DNA from: Verrucomicrobiota bacterium
GTDB taxonomy: Bacteria; Verrucomicrobiota; Verrucomicrobiia; Opitutales; Opitutaceae
DNA: 64,000 nt
Direction of reading: 5' to 3'
Assembly: GCA_014584295.1 (NCBI GenBank)
Contig: JACTNC010000053.1
Span: forward strand, 372,001-436,000
The first letter of the stretch is position 1; each line of letters opens with the position of its first letter. A program made the position numbers and the translations under genes. The notes under the pieces were generated by a model. That model made no database searches and was not told where the DNA came from. It saw only the letters and a list, made by a program, of their open reading frames with translations. This document shows positions 53,612 through 64,000 of the stretch, piece after piece.

Positions 53612-54802
53612 ATGGCGGAATCCTATGATTACGTCATAGTTGGTGCCGGATTTTCAGGACTCGTCCTGGCCGAGCGGCTCGGTGCCGCGGGCCATCGCTG
53701 CCTCGTGGTGGAAAAGCGCGACCACATTGGTGGCAATTGCCACGATCGCACCGACCGGAACGGACTGCTCTACCATGTCTACGGTCCGCACTATTTTCGC
53801 ACCAACGCCCCGCACGTGCGGGACTACCTGGGAAGGTTCACCGAGTGGAGGGAGGTGCAGTACCGCGTCCAGGTTCTTGCTCGGGAACGCTACTGGAGCT
53901 TTCCTGTCAACCTGAATACCTACCGGCAGCTTTCCGGGAATCCCGGTGCCACCGAGAGCGATTTCAAGCAGTACCTCGCCAAGGCAGCGCTTCCGATCGC
54001 AAACCCAGCAAACTCTCGCGAGGCCATTCTGGCCACCGTGGGCGAGGAACTATACGAACTGTTCTTCCGGGGCTACACTGCCAAACAATGGGGGCGCCCC
54101 GCCGAGAGCCTCGATCCTTCCGTCTGCCGTCGCATTCCCTGGCGCAGCACCATTGATGAACGCTACTTCACCGACGAATTTCAGGCGCTTCCGCGACATG
54201 GATACCACAGCCTGTTTGACTCACTTTTTGAACAGTCCCGCGCCGACCTTCGGCTCAACACCGACTACCGCGAGATCCTGCCCCACCTGAAATACCGGCA
54301 CCTGATCTATACCGGGCCGATCGACGAGTTCTTCAATCACTGCCACGGCCACCTGCCTTACCGGACCGTGCGATTCAACCTGGAAGAGGAATCCACCGAG
54401 CATCTGCCCGGCGGCCTGTTGCAGCCCGCGCTTCAGGTCAACTACCCGGGTCCGGAGCCCTTCACGCGGACCGTCGAATTGAAACACATCACGGGACAGG
54501 CGAGTCGCTTCACCAACATCGTCCGCGAATTCTCGGAAGAATACCGCTTTGGACACAATGACCCGTACTATCCCGTGCCCGGGAATGAAAGCCAGTCGCT
54601 TATCGAGAAGTATCGCGAACTCGCCGACCGCCAAACCCATGTCACATTCATCGGTCGTCTCGCACAGTATCGCTATCTGAACATGGATCAGGTCGTGGCC
54701 GCGGCACTGCACACCGCCGACAAACTGATCGCCTCCGGTCCCTCACCTTCCGGTCCGGTCCGCACCACGGTCGGCTACGAGAAATCGCTAGCCGGCGCCT
54801 GA
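53612..54802 (+). CDS. glf: UDP-galactopyranose mutase
   Basis: 396 residues. Glf interconverts UDP-galactopyranose and UDP-galactofuranose on reduced FAD. The FAD motif is DYVIVGAGFSGLVLAERLGA, followed by EKRDHIGGNCHD, and YTAKQWGRPAESLDPSVCRR, FQALPRHGYHSLF and the ending LAQYRYLNMDQVVAAALHTA match the family. It supplies galactofuranose for surface polysaccharide, probably with the preceding GT2 gene. Confidence 0.94.
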   Translation: MAESYDYVIVGAGFSGLVLAERLGAAGHRCLVVEKRDHIGGNCHDRTDRNGLLYHVYGPHYFRTNAPHVRDYLGRFTEWREVQYRVQVLARERYWSFPVNLNTYRQLSGNPGATESDFKQYLAKAALPIANPANSREAILATVGEELYELFFRGYTAKQWGRPAESLDPSVCRRIPWRSTIDERYFTDEFQALPRHGYHSLFDSLFEQSRADLRLNTDYREILPHLKYRHLIYTGPIDEFFNHCHGHLPYRTVRFNLEEESTEHLPGGLLQPALQVNYPGPEPFTRTVELKHITGQASRFTNIVREFSEEYRFGHNDPYYPVPGNESQSLIEKYRELADRQTHVTFIGRLAQYRYLNMDQVVAAALHTADKLIASGPSPSGPVRTTVGYEKSLAGA

Positions 54803-55177
54803 CAGCCCGCCCCGCTTGAGAGGATCACGGCCCCGGCGTCGACTTGAAATACCCCATTGGGCACGGCGATGCGTACCTCCGCAGCTCCGGAACTACTGGT
54901 TTGCACTCCACTTCAATTGCGTCCGATTCGCCGACTCGTGCTATTCCGTCTGGCGTCTCATCCATACTTACAACTTCCCCTACCACGTGGAGGGGCACGC
55001 GTCGTCGTGACCAGGACCGCCCGTTGCACAACACCGCCGCTCCATTCTCATTTGCCGCGCCGCTGCGCCATAACAACACTGCATACGCACGTGCAGTGTC
55101 CGATTTTCAATCCGGTCACGACGACGCGTGCCCCTCCATCAGAACGCGGATGCGCCACGGGGTAAGGATCCGCACGA
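54803..55177. other. Convergent intergenic region carrying a REPIN-like element
   Basis: 375 bases between convergent glf and the sugar-binding protein gene. Apart from the inverted repeat at 54988-55138, no gene or classical terminator is seen. Confidence 0.6.
54988..55138. repeat. REPIN-like element: two 25-bp REP units in inverted orientation
   Basis: 54988-55012 and 55114-55138 are exact reverse complements over 25 bases (core GGGGCACGCGTCGTCGTGAC). Each unit also folds on itself (CACG..CGTG). The 101-base spacer contains its own hairpin (ACACTGCA / TGCAGTGT, 55076-55099). A related single unit occurs near 28729-28751. Position between convergent gene ends is typical of REP elements. No RAYT transposase gene is in the window. 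Confidence 0.65.
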
Positions 55178-56173
55178 TCAGAAATTGTAGTCGTCGATGT
55201 TGGTCTTGTTGAAGAGGAACGGCGTCCCTAGGAGGATCTGATCCTTGTCGACAGCAAATTCTCCGAGGCTGCCGGCCTTGAAGGAGGTCGCACCGGGCTT
55301 GAGCGTGCCGTTTACGAGGGCATTCGCTGCATAGACCGTGAGATATCCCAGGTCTTCGGTTTTCCATAGCACGACAGTCTGGGTGACTCCCTCCTTCACA
55401 TACCGCCGATTCTCATTCGGCAGTCCGAGGCCGATGACTTTCACGCTTCCGACTCGCCCCGCCTGTTTCACAGCCTCCGCAGCGCCTGGAACCGCCGGCG
55501 AGCAGATTGCCATGAGCAGCTTGAGTTCGGGATTGGCACTCATCAGCGCGGTCGCCTCCGACTGGGCGCGGTCCTTCAGATCATCACACGGGCGCACGGC
55601 CACGAGGGTCATCTGCGGATACTTTTCCGCCAGCCTCTTCTCGATATACATCTGCCACTCCCGCTGATTCCCGGCTGTGAGGCTCGCACTGAGGATTGCA
55701 AACTGACCGGTACTGTTGCACAGGCGCGCAGCCTCGTCCATCAGGGCATTTGCGATCCCTTCCGGTGTGGCTTGGTTGACGAAAAAGCTGCGCGCATCGG
55801 GAAGCGAATCGGCGTCATAGGTCAGCACCTTGATTCCCTGCTTCTGCGCCTTGCGGAGCACCGTCGAGATGCCTTCCTTGTTCTCGGCCGCTACCGCGAT
55901 CGCATCGACCCCAAGCGTGATCCAATTTTCGACAATCTCGTTCTGCCTCGCAGCATTCGCATCAACCGGCCCATCGAAGAGCAACTCCACCCCAAGCTCC
56001 TTCGCAGCCTTGTCGGCCCCTGCCTTGCAGGAAATGAAATAGGCATTGCCCTTCGACTTCGGCATCAGGGCAATCATGGCCTTGCCCTGTGCGAGGACCG
56101 TCGATGCAGACGCCGCCAGAAACACGGGAACGAGAATTGAAAGGAAGAATCCTGTTCGGAATCGGAATGTCAT
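55178..56173 (-). CDS. Sugar-binding protein of an Lsr/Rha-type ABC transporter
   Basis: 331 residues from ATG 56173 (MTFRFRTGFFLSILVPVFLA), a signal peptide cleaved near VLAQ. The periplasmic binding fold (type I) shows IALMPKSKGNAYFISCKAGA, GPVDANAARQNEIVENWITL, DADSLPDARSFFVNQATPEG and the C-terminal VVLWKTEDLGYLTVYAANAL, which resembles RhaS/LsrB. The ligand may be rhamnose or another deoxy sugar, or autoinducer-2. It follows the second permease by 29 bases. Confidence 0.85.
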   Translation of the reverse strand: MTFRFRTGFFLSILVPVFLAASASTVLAQGKAMIALMPKSKGNAYFISCKAGADKAAKELGVELLFDGPVDANAARQNEIVENWITLGVDAIAVAAENKEGISTVLRKAQKQGIKVLTYDADSLPDARSFFVNQATPEGIANALMDEAARLCNSTGQFAILSASLTAGNQREWQMYIEKRLAEKYPQMTLVAVRPCDDLKDRAQSEATALMSANPELKLLMAICSPAVPGAAEAVKQAGRVGSVKVIGLGLPNENRRYVKEGVTQTVVLWKTEDLGYLTVYAANALVNGTLKPGATSFKAGSLGEFAVDKDQILLGTPFLFNKTNIDDYNF

Positions 56174-56202
56174 GATGCGGGAGAAAATTCGGGACCAATC
56201 CC

Positions 56203-57243
56203 CTACCTTCGAATGCACACGGCGGAAAGAAGTTTCGGAAGCATCCCGATTACCAAGGCAAACAGCAGGAGTCCGCCCGTGAGCAACCCCGAGAGCTCCT
56301 CCGCGGAATTCATTCGAATGACAACCGGCAGCGTCGCAAGGCCGTTCTTGAGCACGGCAATGACCGCAACTCCAAGTAGCGTTCCGGTCACGCTGCCTTT
56401 TCCGCCAAAGATGCTGGTACCTCCAAGCACCACAGCGGTGATCGCATACAATTCATAACCCACCGCGGCGTCCGCCTTCGCCTGTCCGAGTCGTGCGGTG
56501 TAGACGAGCGCCGCAGCGGCAGACACAAGGCCTGCGAGAACGTAGACAAAAGTCAGGCATTTCCCCACACGCACACCCGCATACTGGGCGCCCTCGGGTG
56601 CGAAACCAATCACACGAATAAATCGCCCCGCAACACTCCGGTGCACCAGCATCCACATGCCAACCGCCACACCCACGAAGATCCACGCCTGCGCGGGAAC
56701 TCCCAGCCATCGCCCCTGACCGAGCGCAAGAAACCCGGATGGAAACTGCGTGTACGTCACCGCACCGCCTGTCATTGCCTCCGCCAGGCCGCGAAAGAGG
56801 GAGTAGGTCCCCAGCGTCACGATCAGCGGTGGCAGCCGCAATCCGGCAATCAGACCGGCATTGACCGCGCCCCCTAGCCCACCGGCCAGAAGCGTGAGGG
56901 GAATCGCAAGCGACAGCGGCAATCCAACGTCGTGCGTGAGCTGGCCAAATACGATCGCGCACAGTCCGAGAAGCGACGCCACGGAAAGGTCAATCCCTGC
57001 CGTCAGGATGATCGGCGTGAGGGCCAGCGCCAGCAGTCCGATCTCACACGAATGCCTGAGGATGTCGAACTGGCGGTCAAGCGTTCCAAAGCCAACCGTA
57101 ACTCCCCGGCGATTCGTCATCGTGCCAAAATGAAGGAACAGCAGCCACTCAACAATCAGCACCACGAGAAGAAGCATCTCATGCCTGAACAGGATGCGCC
57201 GCCAAGCGGAACCAGCGGAAAATTTCATCGGCGCTCTTGTCAT
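56203..57243 (-). CDS. Sugar ABC transporter permease 2
   Basis: 346 residues from ATG 57243 (MTRAPMKFSAG), an ATGA overlap with the first permease; the much longer frame upstream runs through that gene and is rejected. About nine or ten helices; the branched-chain/ribose family signatures include ILTAGIDLSVASLLGLCAIV and ELYAITAVVLGGTSIFGGKG. It pairs with permease 1 to form the channel. Confidence 0.88.
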   Translation of the reverse strand: MTRAPMKFSAGSAWRRILFRHEMLLLVVLIVEWLLFLHFGTMTNRRGVTVGFGTLDRQFDILRHSCEIGLLALALTPIILTAGIDLSVASLLGLCAIVFGQLTHDVGLPLSLAIPLTLLAGGLGGAVNAGLIAGLRLPPLIVTLGTYSLFRGLAEAMTGGAVTYTQFPSGFLALGQGRWLGVPAQAWIFVGVAVGMWMLVHRSVAGRFIRVIGFAPEGAQYAGVRVGKCLTFVYVLAGLVSAAAALVYTARLGQAKADAAVGYELYAITAVVLGGTSIFGGKGSVTGTLLGVAVIAVLKNGLATLPVVIRMNSAEELSGLLTGGLLLFALVIGMLPKLLSAVCIRR

Positions 57244-58193
57244 GAAAAATCTGTGCGATGCCTGCGCGCGCTTCGTGCCCGCAGGCCCTCGGCAAGGACG
57301 GCAACGAGGATGATCGCCCCCTGAAAGGCCTTCTCCCAATAGGCTTCCATGTGCAGGTAGACCAGGGCCGGGGAAATGCAGGCCAGCAGAAGCAGTCCGA
57401 CTGCCGCACCCCAGAGATAGCCACGGCCGCCCGAAATCGCCACACCCCCAACGACCACCGCGGCGATGACCTTGAGCTCCATGCCATACCCTGAGAGCGG
57501 TTGAACCTGCGGTGACTGCACGACGTTCACCATCGCTGCGATTCCCGTCAGGGCCCCCAGGAAAACAAAAGCAAGAAACGTAACCCGCCGCGGCTTCAAT
57601 CCCGCCAGTCGTGAAGCTTCCGCATCGCTGCCGACCGCATAAAAGTGACGCCCAAGGGATATGCGCTGCAGGCCATAAGCCAGCAGCGCCACCAACACCC
57701 CCGTTGCACACAAAACGACGATCTGGCCATGAACCTGGCTCATGCCGAACCATTGGACGCCATCAGGCAGCGTCACGAATTCCCCCTGCCTGAAGAGATT
57801 CAACCCCTGACGCAGTGCCACCAACATCGCCAGTGTCACCACAATCGAGGGCAAACCAAGCCCCGCGATAAACACACCATTCACAGCGCCCATGGCGCCG
57901 CCGATCACCACACCCGCCGGAAGCAACGACCAAACGGGCCACCCGCTGGCAGCCAGCAGGCCGCAGACCACGCCGCAGACCGAAAACATTGAACCGACCG
58001 AAATATCGATCTGCCGGGTCAGGATCACAATCACCATGCCGCAGGTGACAATCAACGAGGGGGCCTCACGCGTCGCGAGCGACAACAGCGGTTGCGCCTG
58101 ATAAAACGCAGGCGCCCAGATGGCCAGTCCGAGAAGGATGCATCCGAGGAGTGCTGCAACGGCAAGTTCCCGACGATAGCGCCAGTCCTTCAC
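57240..58193 (-). CDS. Sugar ABC transporter permease 1
   Basis: 317 residues, polytopic. SLIVTCGMVIVILTRQIDIS and KVIAAVVVGGVAISGGRGYL are ribose/rhamnose-type permease motifs (the second is the EAA-like GG...GGRG loop). Its ATG overlaps the ATPase stop (ATGA). The order ATPase-permease-permease-binding protein equals that of lsrACDB and of rhamnose transporters. Confidence 0.88.
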   Translation of the reverse strand: MKDWRYRRELAVAALLGCILLGLAIWAPAFYQAQPLLSLATREAPSLIVTCGMVIVILTRQIDISVGSMFSVCGVVCGLLAASGWPVWSLLPAGVVIGGAMGAVNGVFIAGLGLPSIVVTLAMLVALRQGLNLFRQGEFVTLPDGVQWFGMSQVHGQIVVLCATGVLVALLAYGLQRISLGRHFYAVGSDAEASRLAGLKPRRVTFLAFVFLGALTGIAAMVNVVQSPQVQPLSGYGMELKVIAAVVVGGVAISGGRGYLWGAAVGLLLLACISPALVYLHMEAYWEKAFQGAIILVAVLAEGLRARSARRHRTDFS

Positions 58194-59701
58194 GCAATAT
58201 CCTTTCCCGGGGTCCCCGACTGTCCGAGAGCGACTGCCATGACATCAGCCGCTGCGCTGCCCGACGGAAGAATGCCAATGAGTTTTCCCCCGCCCATCAC
58301 CGCGATGCGATCGCTCATCCCCAAGATCTCCGGAAGATCGCTGGAAATCAGGATCACGGCCATGCCTGCCTCGGCAAACCGTCGGATCAACGCATGAATT
58401 TCGCTCTTCGCTCCAACATCCACGCCCTGGGTCGGCTCATCCAGGATCAGAAGTTTCGGCTCGGTTGCGAGCCACCGCGAAAGCGACACCTTTTGCTGGT
58501 TTCCCCCGCTCAGACTCGAAACCGGCGCATCAATCCCCGCTGTCTTGATCGCCAGGCGTTCCACGGCATCCCGAGCCGCACCGGCTTCGATCCGATCCCG
58601 CAGCCAGCCTCCTGGAAAGTATCTCCGATGGGCGGCGAGAGTAACATTTTCAGCCACGGACATGTCGAGCACGACGCCATGCCGACGTCGATCTTCAGGC
58701 ACGTAAGCGATGCCTTCGTCTATCGCCTCCGATGGTGATCGAACCGTGACAATCCTGCCATCCATGGATATCGTACCGGCATCTGCCGGTGTAATTCCGA
58801 ATAGGATACGCGCGAGTTCCGTCCGCCCTGCCCCAACAAGTCCTGCCATTCCGAGAATCTCACCGGCCCGCACCTCAAATGAAACAGCCTCCACGCCGGA
58901 AGCATGGCAGCACAAATGATCCACCTTCAGCCTCACCTCACCAGGCGATCCCAGCGGCGGAGGATAGAGATGCGTCACCTCCCGTCCAACCATCAGCCGG
59001 ATGAGTTCCCCTTCGTTGATGTCACACACGTCAAAGGTTCCCGCGCTTGAACCATCCCTCAATACCGTGACGCGATCTGCCAGCGCGAAGATCTCTTCCA
59101 GCCGATGGGAGATGTAGATGATGCCGATGCCCTCTGATTTCAGCGCGCGGACAATTCCATAGAGTCGCTCCTGTTCGCGGCGCGTCAGCGAGGCGGTTGG
59201 TTCGTCCATGATGACAATTCGGGCCTCCGCTCCGACCGCGCCGGCAATCTCGACCAGTTGCTGCTCTGGCATCGACAATTCATTGACGGTGGAATCGGGC
59301 AGGATTTCAGCGCCAACCTTCGCCAAGAGTTCCATCGCCCGCTTCCTTCGATCCGTCCATCGCACGCGCGCGAACGACGCTGGTTTCTCCAGTCGGAGGG
59401 CCAGATTCTCCATCACGGTCAGGTCGGGAAAGAGCGCCGGTTGTTGATAGATGCAGGCAATGCCAAGGTCATGCGCCAGCGCAGGTGTGAGCCCGTCGTG
59501 GACTTCGCCATCCACCATCAGCGTGCCCCCATCTGGGGTGTGGGCACCCGTGGCCACCTTGATCAAGGTGGACTTGCCCGCCCCATTCTCGCCCAGCAGC
59601 GCATGAACCTCCCCGGGCCGGAGTTCGAAATCCACCCCACGCAACGCGCGCACTGCTCCAAATGACTTGCTGATGCGCTGAAAAACAAGAAGAGGGGTCA
59701 T
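58190..59701 (-). CDS. Sugar ABC transporter ATP-binding protein (two ABC domains)
   Basis: 503 residues from ATG 59701 (MTPLLVFQRISKSFGAVRAL). Two fused ABC domains: the first has Walker A GENGAGKSTLIKVATG, signature LSMPEQQLVEIAGAV (diverged) and Walker B IVIMDEPTASL. The second has a degenerate Walker A region (GMAGLVGAGRTELARILFG), signature LSGGNQQKVSLSRW and Walker B LILDEPTQGVDV. This asymmetry is normal for the RbsA/XylG/LsrA class. Confidence 0.92.
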   Translation of the reverse strand: MTPLLVFQRISKSFGAVRALRGVDFELRPGEVHALLGENGAGKSTLIKVATGAHTPDGGTLMVDGEVHDGLTPALAHDLGIACIYQQPALFPDLTVMENLALRLEKPASFARVRWTDRRKRAMELLAKVGAEILPDSTVNELSMPEQQLVEIAGAVGAEARIVIMDEPTASLTRREQERLYGIVRALKSEGIGIIYISHRLEEIFALADRVTVLRDGSSAGTFDVCDINEGELIRLMVGREVTHLYPPPLGSPGEVRLKVDHLCCHASGVEAVSFEVRAGEILGMAGLVGAGRTELARILFGITPADAGTISMDGRIVTVRSPSEAIDEGIAYVPEDRRRHGVVLDMSVAENVTLAAHRRYFPGGWLRDRIEAGAARDAVERLAIKTAGIDAPVSSLSGGNQQKVSLSRWLATEPKLLILDEPTQGVDVGAKSEIHALIRRFAEAGMAVILISSDLPEILGMSDRIAVMGGGKLIGILPSGSAAADVMAVALGQSGTPGKDIA

Positions 59702-60063
59702 CGTGGCGCCGTCCAAGGAAAGAAGGGATCCTTCAGCGCCAAACAAAAAGTGTGACCTTCCAGGCGACTTGATCCGAGCCGACCTTTCCTGCCCACCGTT
59801 AGCCATGTCCAGATAGCGCCAGGGCCTTTGGCAAATCCCGAAATCATTGTGCATCCAGATTCAGCTGGGCAGGCGCCGACAATTCCAGAACATCCCGATC
59901 CCATAACACTCATTACAATGCCCAACATAAAGTTATGCAATTTCACTCCAGCCGGGCCACAGGGATCCGATAACGTCCTTTACCAATGAAATTACCCGTC
60001 CACGGCCCGAGCCTTGCCGGAGCAGCTCCCTAACGGGCGGCTCGCGCATGCCAGAGATTCCCG
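59702..60063. other. Divergent regulatory region between sugar transporter and sensor kinase
   Basis: 362 bases with no gene. The middle (about 59880-59945) is AT-rich and holds a promoter candidate for the transporter. Apart from that nothing definite is seen. Confidence 0.6.
59912..59940 (-). promoter_or_regulatory. Candidate promoter of the sugar ABC operon
   Basis: On the minus strand TTGCAT (59940-59935) and TGTAAT (59917-59912) are separated by 17 bases, fitting a sigma-70 -35/-10 pair, about 210 bases before the ATPase ATG. The long leader is unexplained. Confidence 0.35.
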
Positions 60064-62757
<2,694 letters not shown>

Positions 62758-62837
62758 GGTTCTGCAGCCAGATTGAGCAAAGTCGAAAAAAGACTTGCGC
62801 CCCATCTCTGCAGACATGAACTAGCCCCTCCTCATTC

Positions 62838-62924
62838 GGTAGGATACTCAAGTGGCCAACGAGGAGAGACTGTAAATCTCTTGGGCTTTGCCCTTCCCTG
62901 GTTCGAATCCAGGTCCTACCACCA
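62838..62924 (+). tRNA. tRNA-Tyr (anticodon GUA), CCA encoded
   Basis: An 87-base class II tRNA. The acceptor stem GGTAGGA pairs with TCCTACC, followed by ACCA. The anticodon stem AGAGA / TCTCT encloses the loop CTGTAAA, anticodon GTA. A long variable arm (GGGCTTTGCCC) and the T-arm CCTGG-TTCGAAT-CCAGG are clear. It lies 80 bases after the hybrid kinase on the same strand; no other tRNA is adjacent. Confidence 0.96.
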
Positions 62925-63003
62925 CCTTGGGTTGGGATGATCAACGCGACTCCCACAGATTCCCCCGTCAAGATCAGGATCCAGCTATCTACGACTATTT
63001 TGA

Positions 63004-64000
63004 CTACCGAAGGACTCGGTCCAGCCAGCGGTACGCTATCTCTCGCTGTTCGTCGGGGAAATCATGTGCACAATCAGGGTGGTCAACCCGCAGGAGATTC
63101 GGAACATCATAGAGCCGGTAAATTTGACCTGCGGCCGCGGCAATTCGATCAACGCTCTGCCATTTGAAATTGGAGTCGTTGACCGGGGCAATGACATAGA
63201 CCGGACGCGGAGCGAGCGCGCCAAGGAGCTCATGAAAATCAAACGGGATCTCGCTGCGCGCATAGTCCAGTAATTGGGGCATGTAACGCGTCTGCGCCCA
63301 CCCTTTTCCCGGCTGCCAGACGTCATAGCTGCCGCCATAGTAGTCCAGGTACGAATCAAATCCGCAACTGGAGACAATGACTCGGATCCGCTCATCGAGA
63401 ACCGCGGTAAAAATGGCATTATGTCCTCCAAGCGAATGGCCGATCGCACCAAATCCACCGCGGCGGACATAGGGCAGTGACTCCAGCAGGTCGAGGGCGC
63501 GCATATTGTCCCAAATCGCCTTCATCGTGCCGCTGCGATACCCTAAAGCCACAATATCCGGCTGATAATCGGCGAGTAGAGGATAGGCGGGCGCGATGGC
63601 CACATAACCTTGCTCGGCGAGTTCGGCAGCGTAGGCTCGACCTGGCCTTCCTTCGAAGATGCCGACGGTCTGCTTGTTGCCACGCTGATTGTCTGTCGAC
63701 ATAAGACAGAGCACGCCCGGTGCGGATTTTGCACCTGAAAGTGCCGACTTGGGAATGAGCAGATAGGCCTTCGCTCGAGAACCCGGTTCCGACTGAAAGG
63801 TGATTCGCCGGCGGAAATAGCTGCCCGCGTCATGCTCCTCTTCGATCGCCACATCAAGAGGAAGACGCTTGGTGCTGTCAGGAATCGGACCCATTACAGC
63901 CAACATTCCCCGAACGATCTCTTCGCGTCGTTTCTGCCAGTCCTCAATCGACCGCACCGGGCGGGCCGTGCCGTCTTCCGCGCGGTAGGCAAGAAGATTG
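63004..64000 (-). CDS. Alpha/beta hydrolase, dienelactone hydrolase-like (partial, continues past right edge)
   Basis: The frame stays open to the end of the window, so at least 332 residues are present and the N-terminus is missing. The in-frame GTG at 63957 is probably internal. Features: GSRAKAYLLIPKSALSGAKS, GYVAIAPAYPLLADYQPD, the nucleophile elbow FGAIGHSLGGHNA (Ser) and the C-terminal catalytic His in RVDHPDCAHDFPDEQREIAY. Similar large exported hydrolases in Verrucomicrobiota act on acetylated or glucuronoyl carbohydrates, but the substrate is unknown. Confidence 0.82.
   Translation of the reverse strand, partial: NLLAYRAEDGTARPVRSIEDWQKRREEIVRGMLAVMGPIPDSTKRLPLDVAIEEEHDAGSYFRRRITFQSEPGSRAKAYLLIPKSALSGAKSAPGVLCLMSTDNQRGNKQTVGIFEGRPGRAYAAELAEQGYVAIAPAYPLLADYQPDIVALGYRSGTMKAIWDNMRALDLLESLPYVRRGGFGAIGHSLGGHNAIFTAVLDERIRVIVSSCGFDSYLDYYGGSYDVWQPGKGWAQTRYMPQLLDYARSEIPFDFHELLGALAPRPVYVIAPVNDSNFKWQSVDRIAAAAGQIYRLYDVPNLLRVDHPDCAHDFPDEQREIAYRWLDRVLR

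Noticed and set aside
57244..57753. N-terminal extension of sugar permease 2
   Set aside because: It overlaps permease 1 out of frame; the ATGA overlap at 57240-57243 gives the natural start.
62760..62837. Promoter of tRNA-Tyr
   Set aside because: A TTGCGC box is visible but no convincing -10 element at proper spacing; not listed as a feature.

Overview
The window is chromosomal DNA from a GC-rich, Gram-negative, respiring bacterium, most likely Verrucomicrobiota of the Opitutales/Opitutaceae kind. The case rests on an LPS heptose gene (hldD), a full alternative complex III (ACIII) cluster with cbb3-like companions, a DUF1080 protein, Tat-exported Gfo/Idh/MocA and GMC enzymes, several exported sugar-ester-type hydrolases, and dispersed short repeats. 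The lineage is inferred from protein character; no rRNA gene is present.

Layout. 1-4.1 kb (+): a protein tail, folD, a response regulator/histidine kinase, proC and hldD. 4.2-15.8 kb (-): ACIII genes actA-F, a small membrane protein, then a three-gene set resembling CcoN, CcoO and a one-heme CcoP. The CcoN-like subunit appears to lack every heme and copper ligand and the active-site tyrosine of cbb3 oxidases; this is the strongest anomaly in the window. 15.8-20.3 kb (-): a TolC/HlyD/FtsX-type tripartite ABC exporter. 20.5-26.5 kb (-): a DUF1080 protein, cstA, thrB, smpB, rpoZ and a Tat-exported oxidoreductase. 26.8-28.2 kb (+): cardiolipin synthase. 28.2-28.9 kb: an orphan YoeB toxin with a 12-codon antitoxin remnant, followed by repeats. 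28.9-31.8 kb (-): cysC-cysD-cysN. 31.8-34.6 kb (-): acylphosphatase, an ABC exporter and an unknown protein.

35-43.4 kb is the accessory part: an acidic unknown protein, aldo/keto reductase, exported epimerase-like and esterase-like proteins, an RHH-PIN toxin-antitoxin pair, a lactonase-type amidohydrolase, a two-cassette array with attC-like sites and no integrase in the window (40.8-42.4 kb), an IS481-like remnant, and an intact yefM-yoeB pair. The yoeB block and its noncoding tail repeat the orphan copy at 28.25 kb with a constant offset of 14,813 bp.

43.7-46.5 kb (+): pyrR-pyrB-pyrC, with a leader hairpin covering the pyrR ribosome-binding site. 46.5-48.8 kb (-): a GMC dehydrogenase and its small Tat subunit. 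Then an exported unknown protein (+), an isochorismate synthase and metG (-), a GT2 glycosyltransferase and glf (+), a REPIN-like inverted repeat, an Lsr/Rha-type sugar ABC transporter (-), a hybrid sensor kinase (+), tRNA-Tyr(GUA) (+), and an alpha/beta hydrolase that runs off the right edge (-).

Together these genes cover core biosynthesis (folate, proline, threonine, pyrimidine, sulfate activation), an unusual quinol-oxidising electron-transfer module, envelope building and sugar uptake, interrupted by two islands of toxin-antitoxin genes and small repeats. All calls come from reading the sequence; no database search was run.
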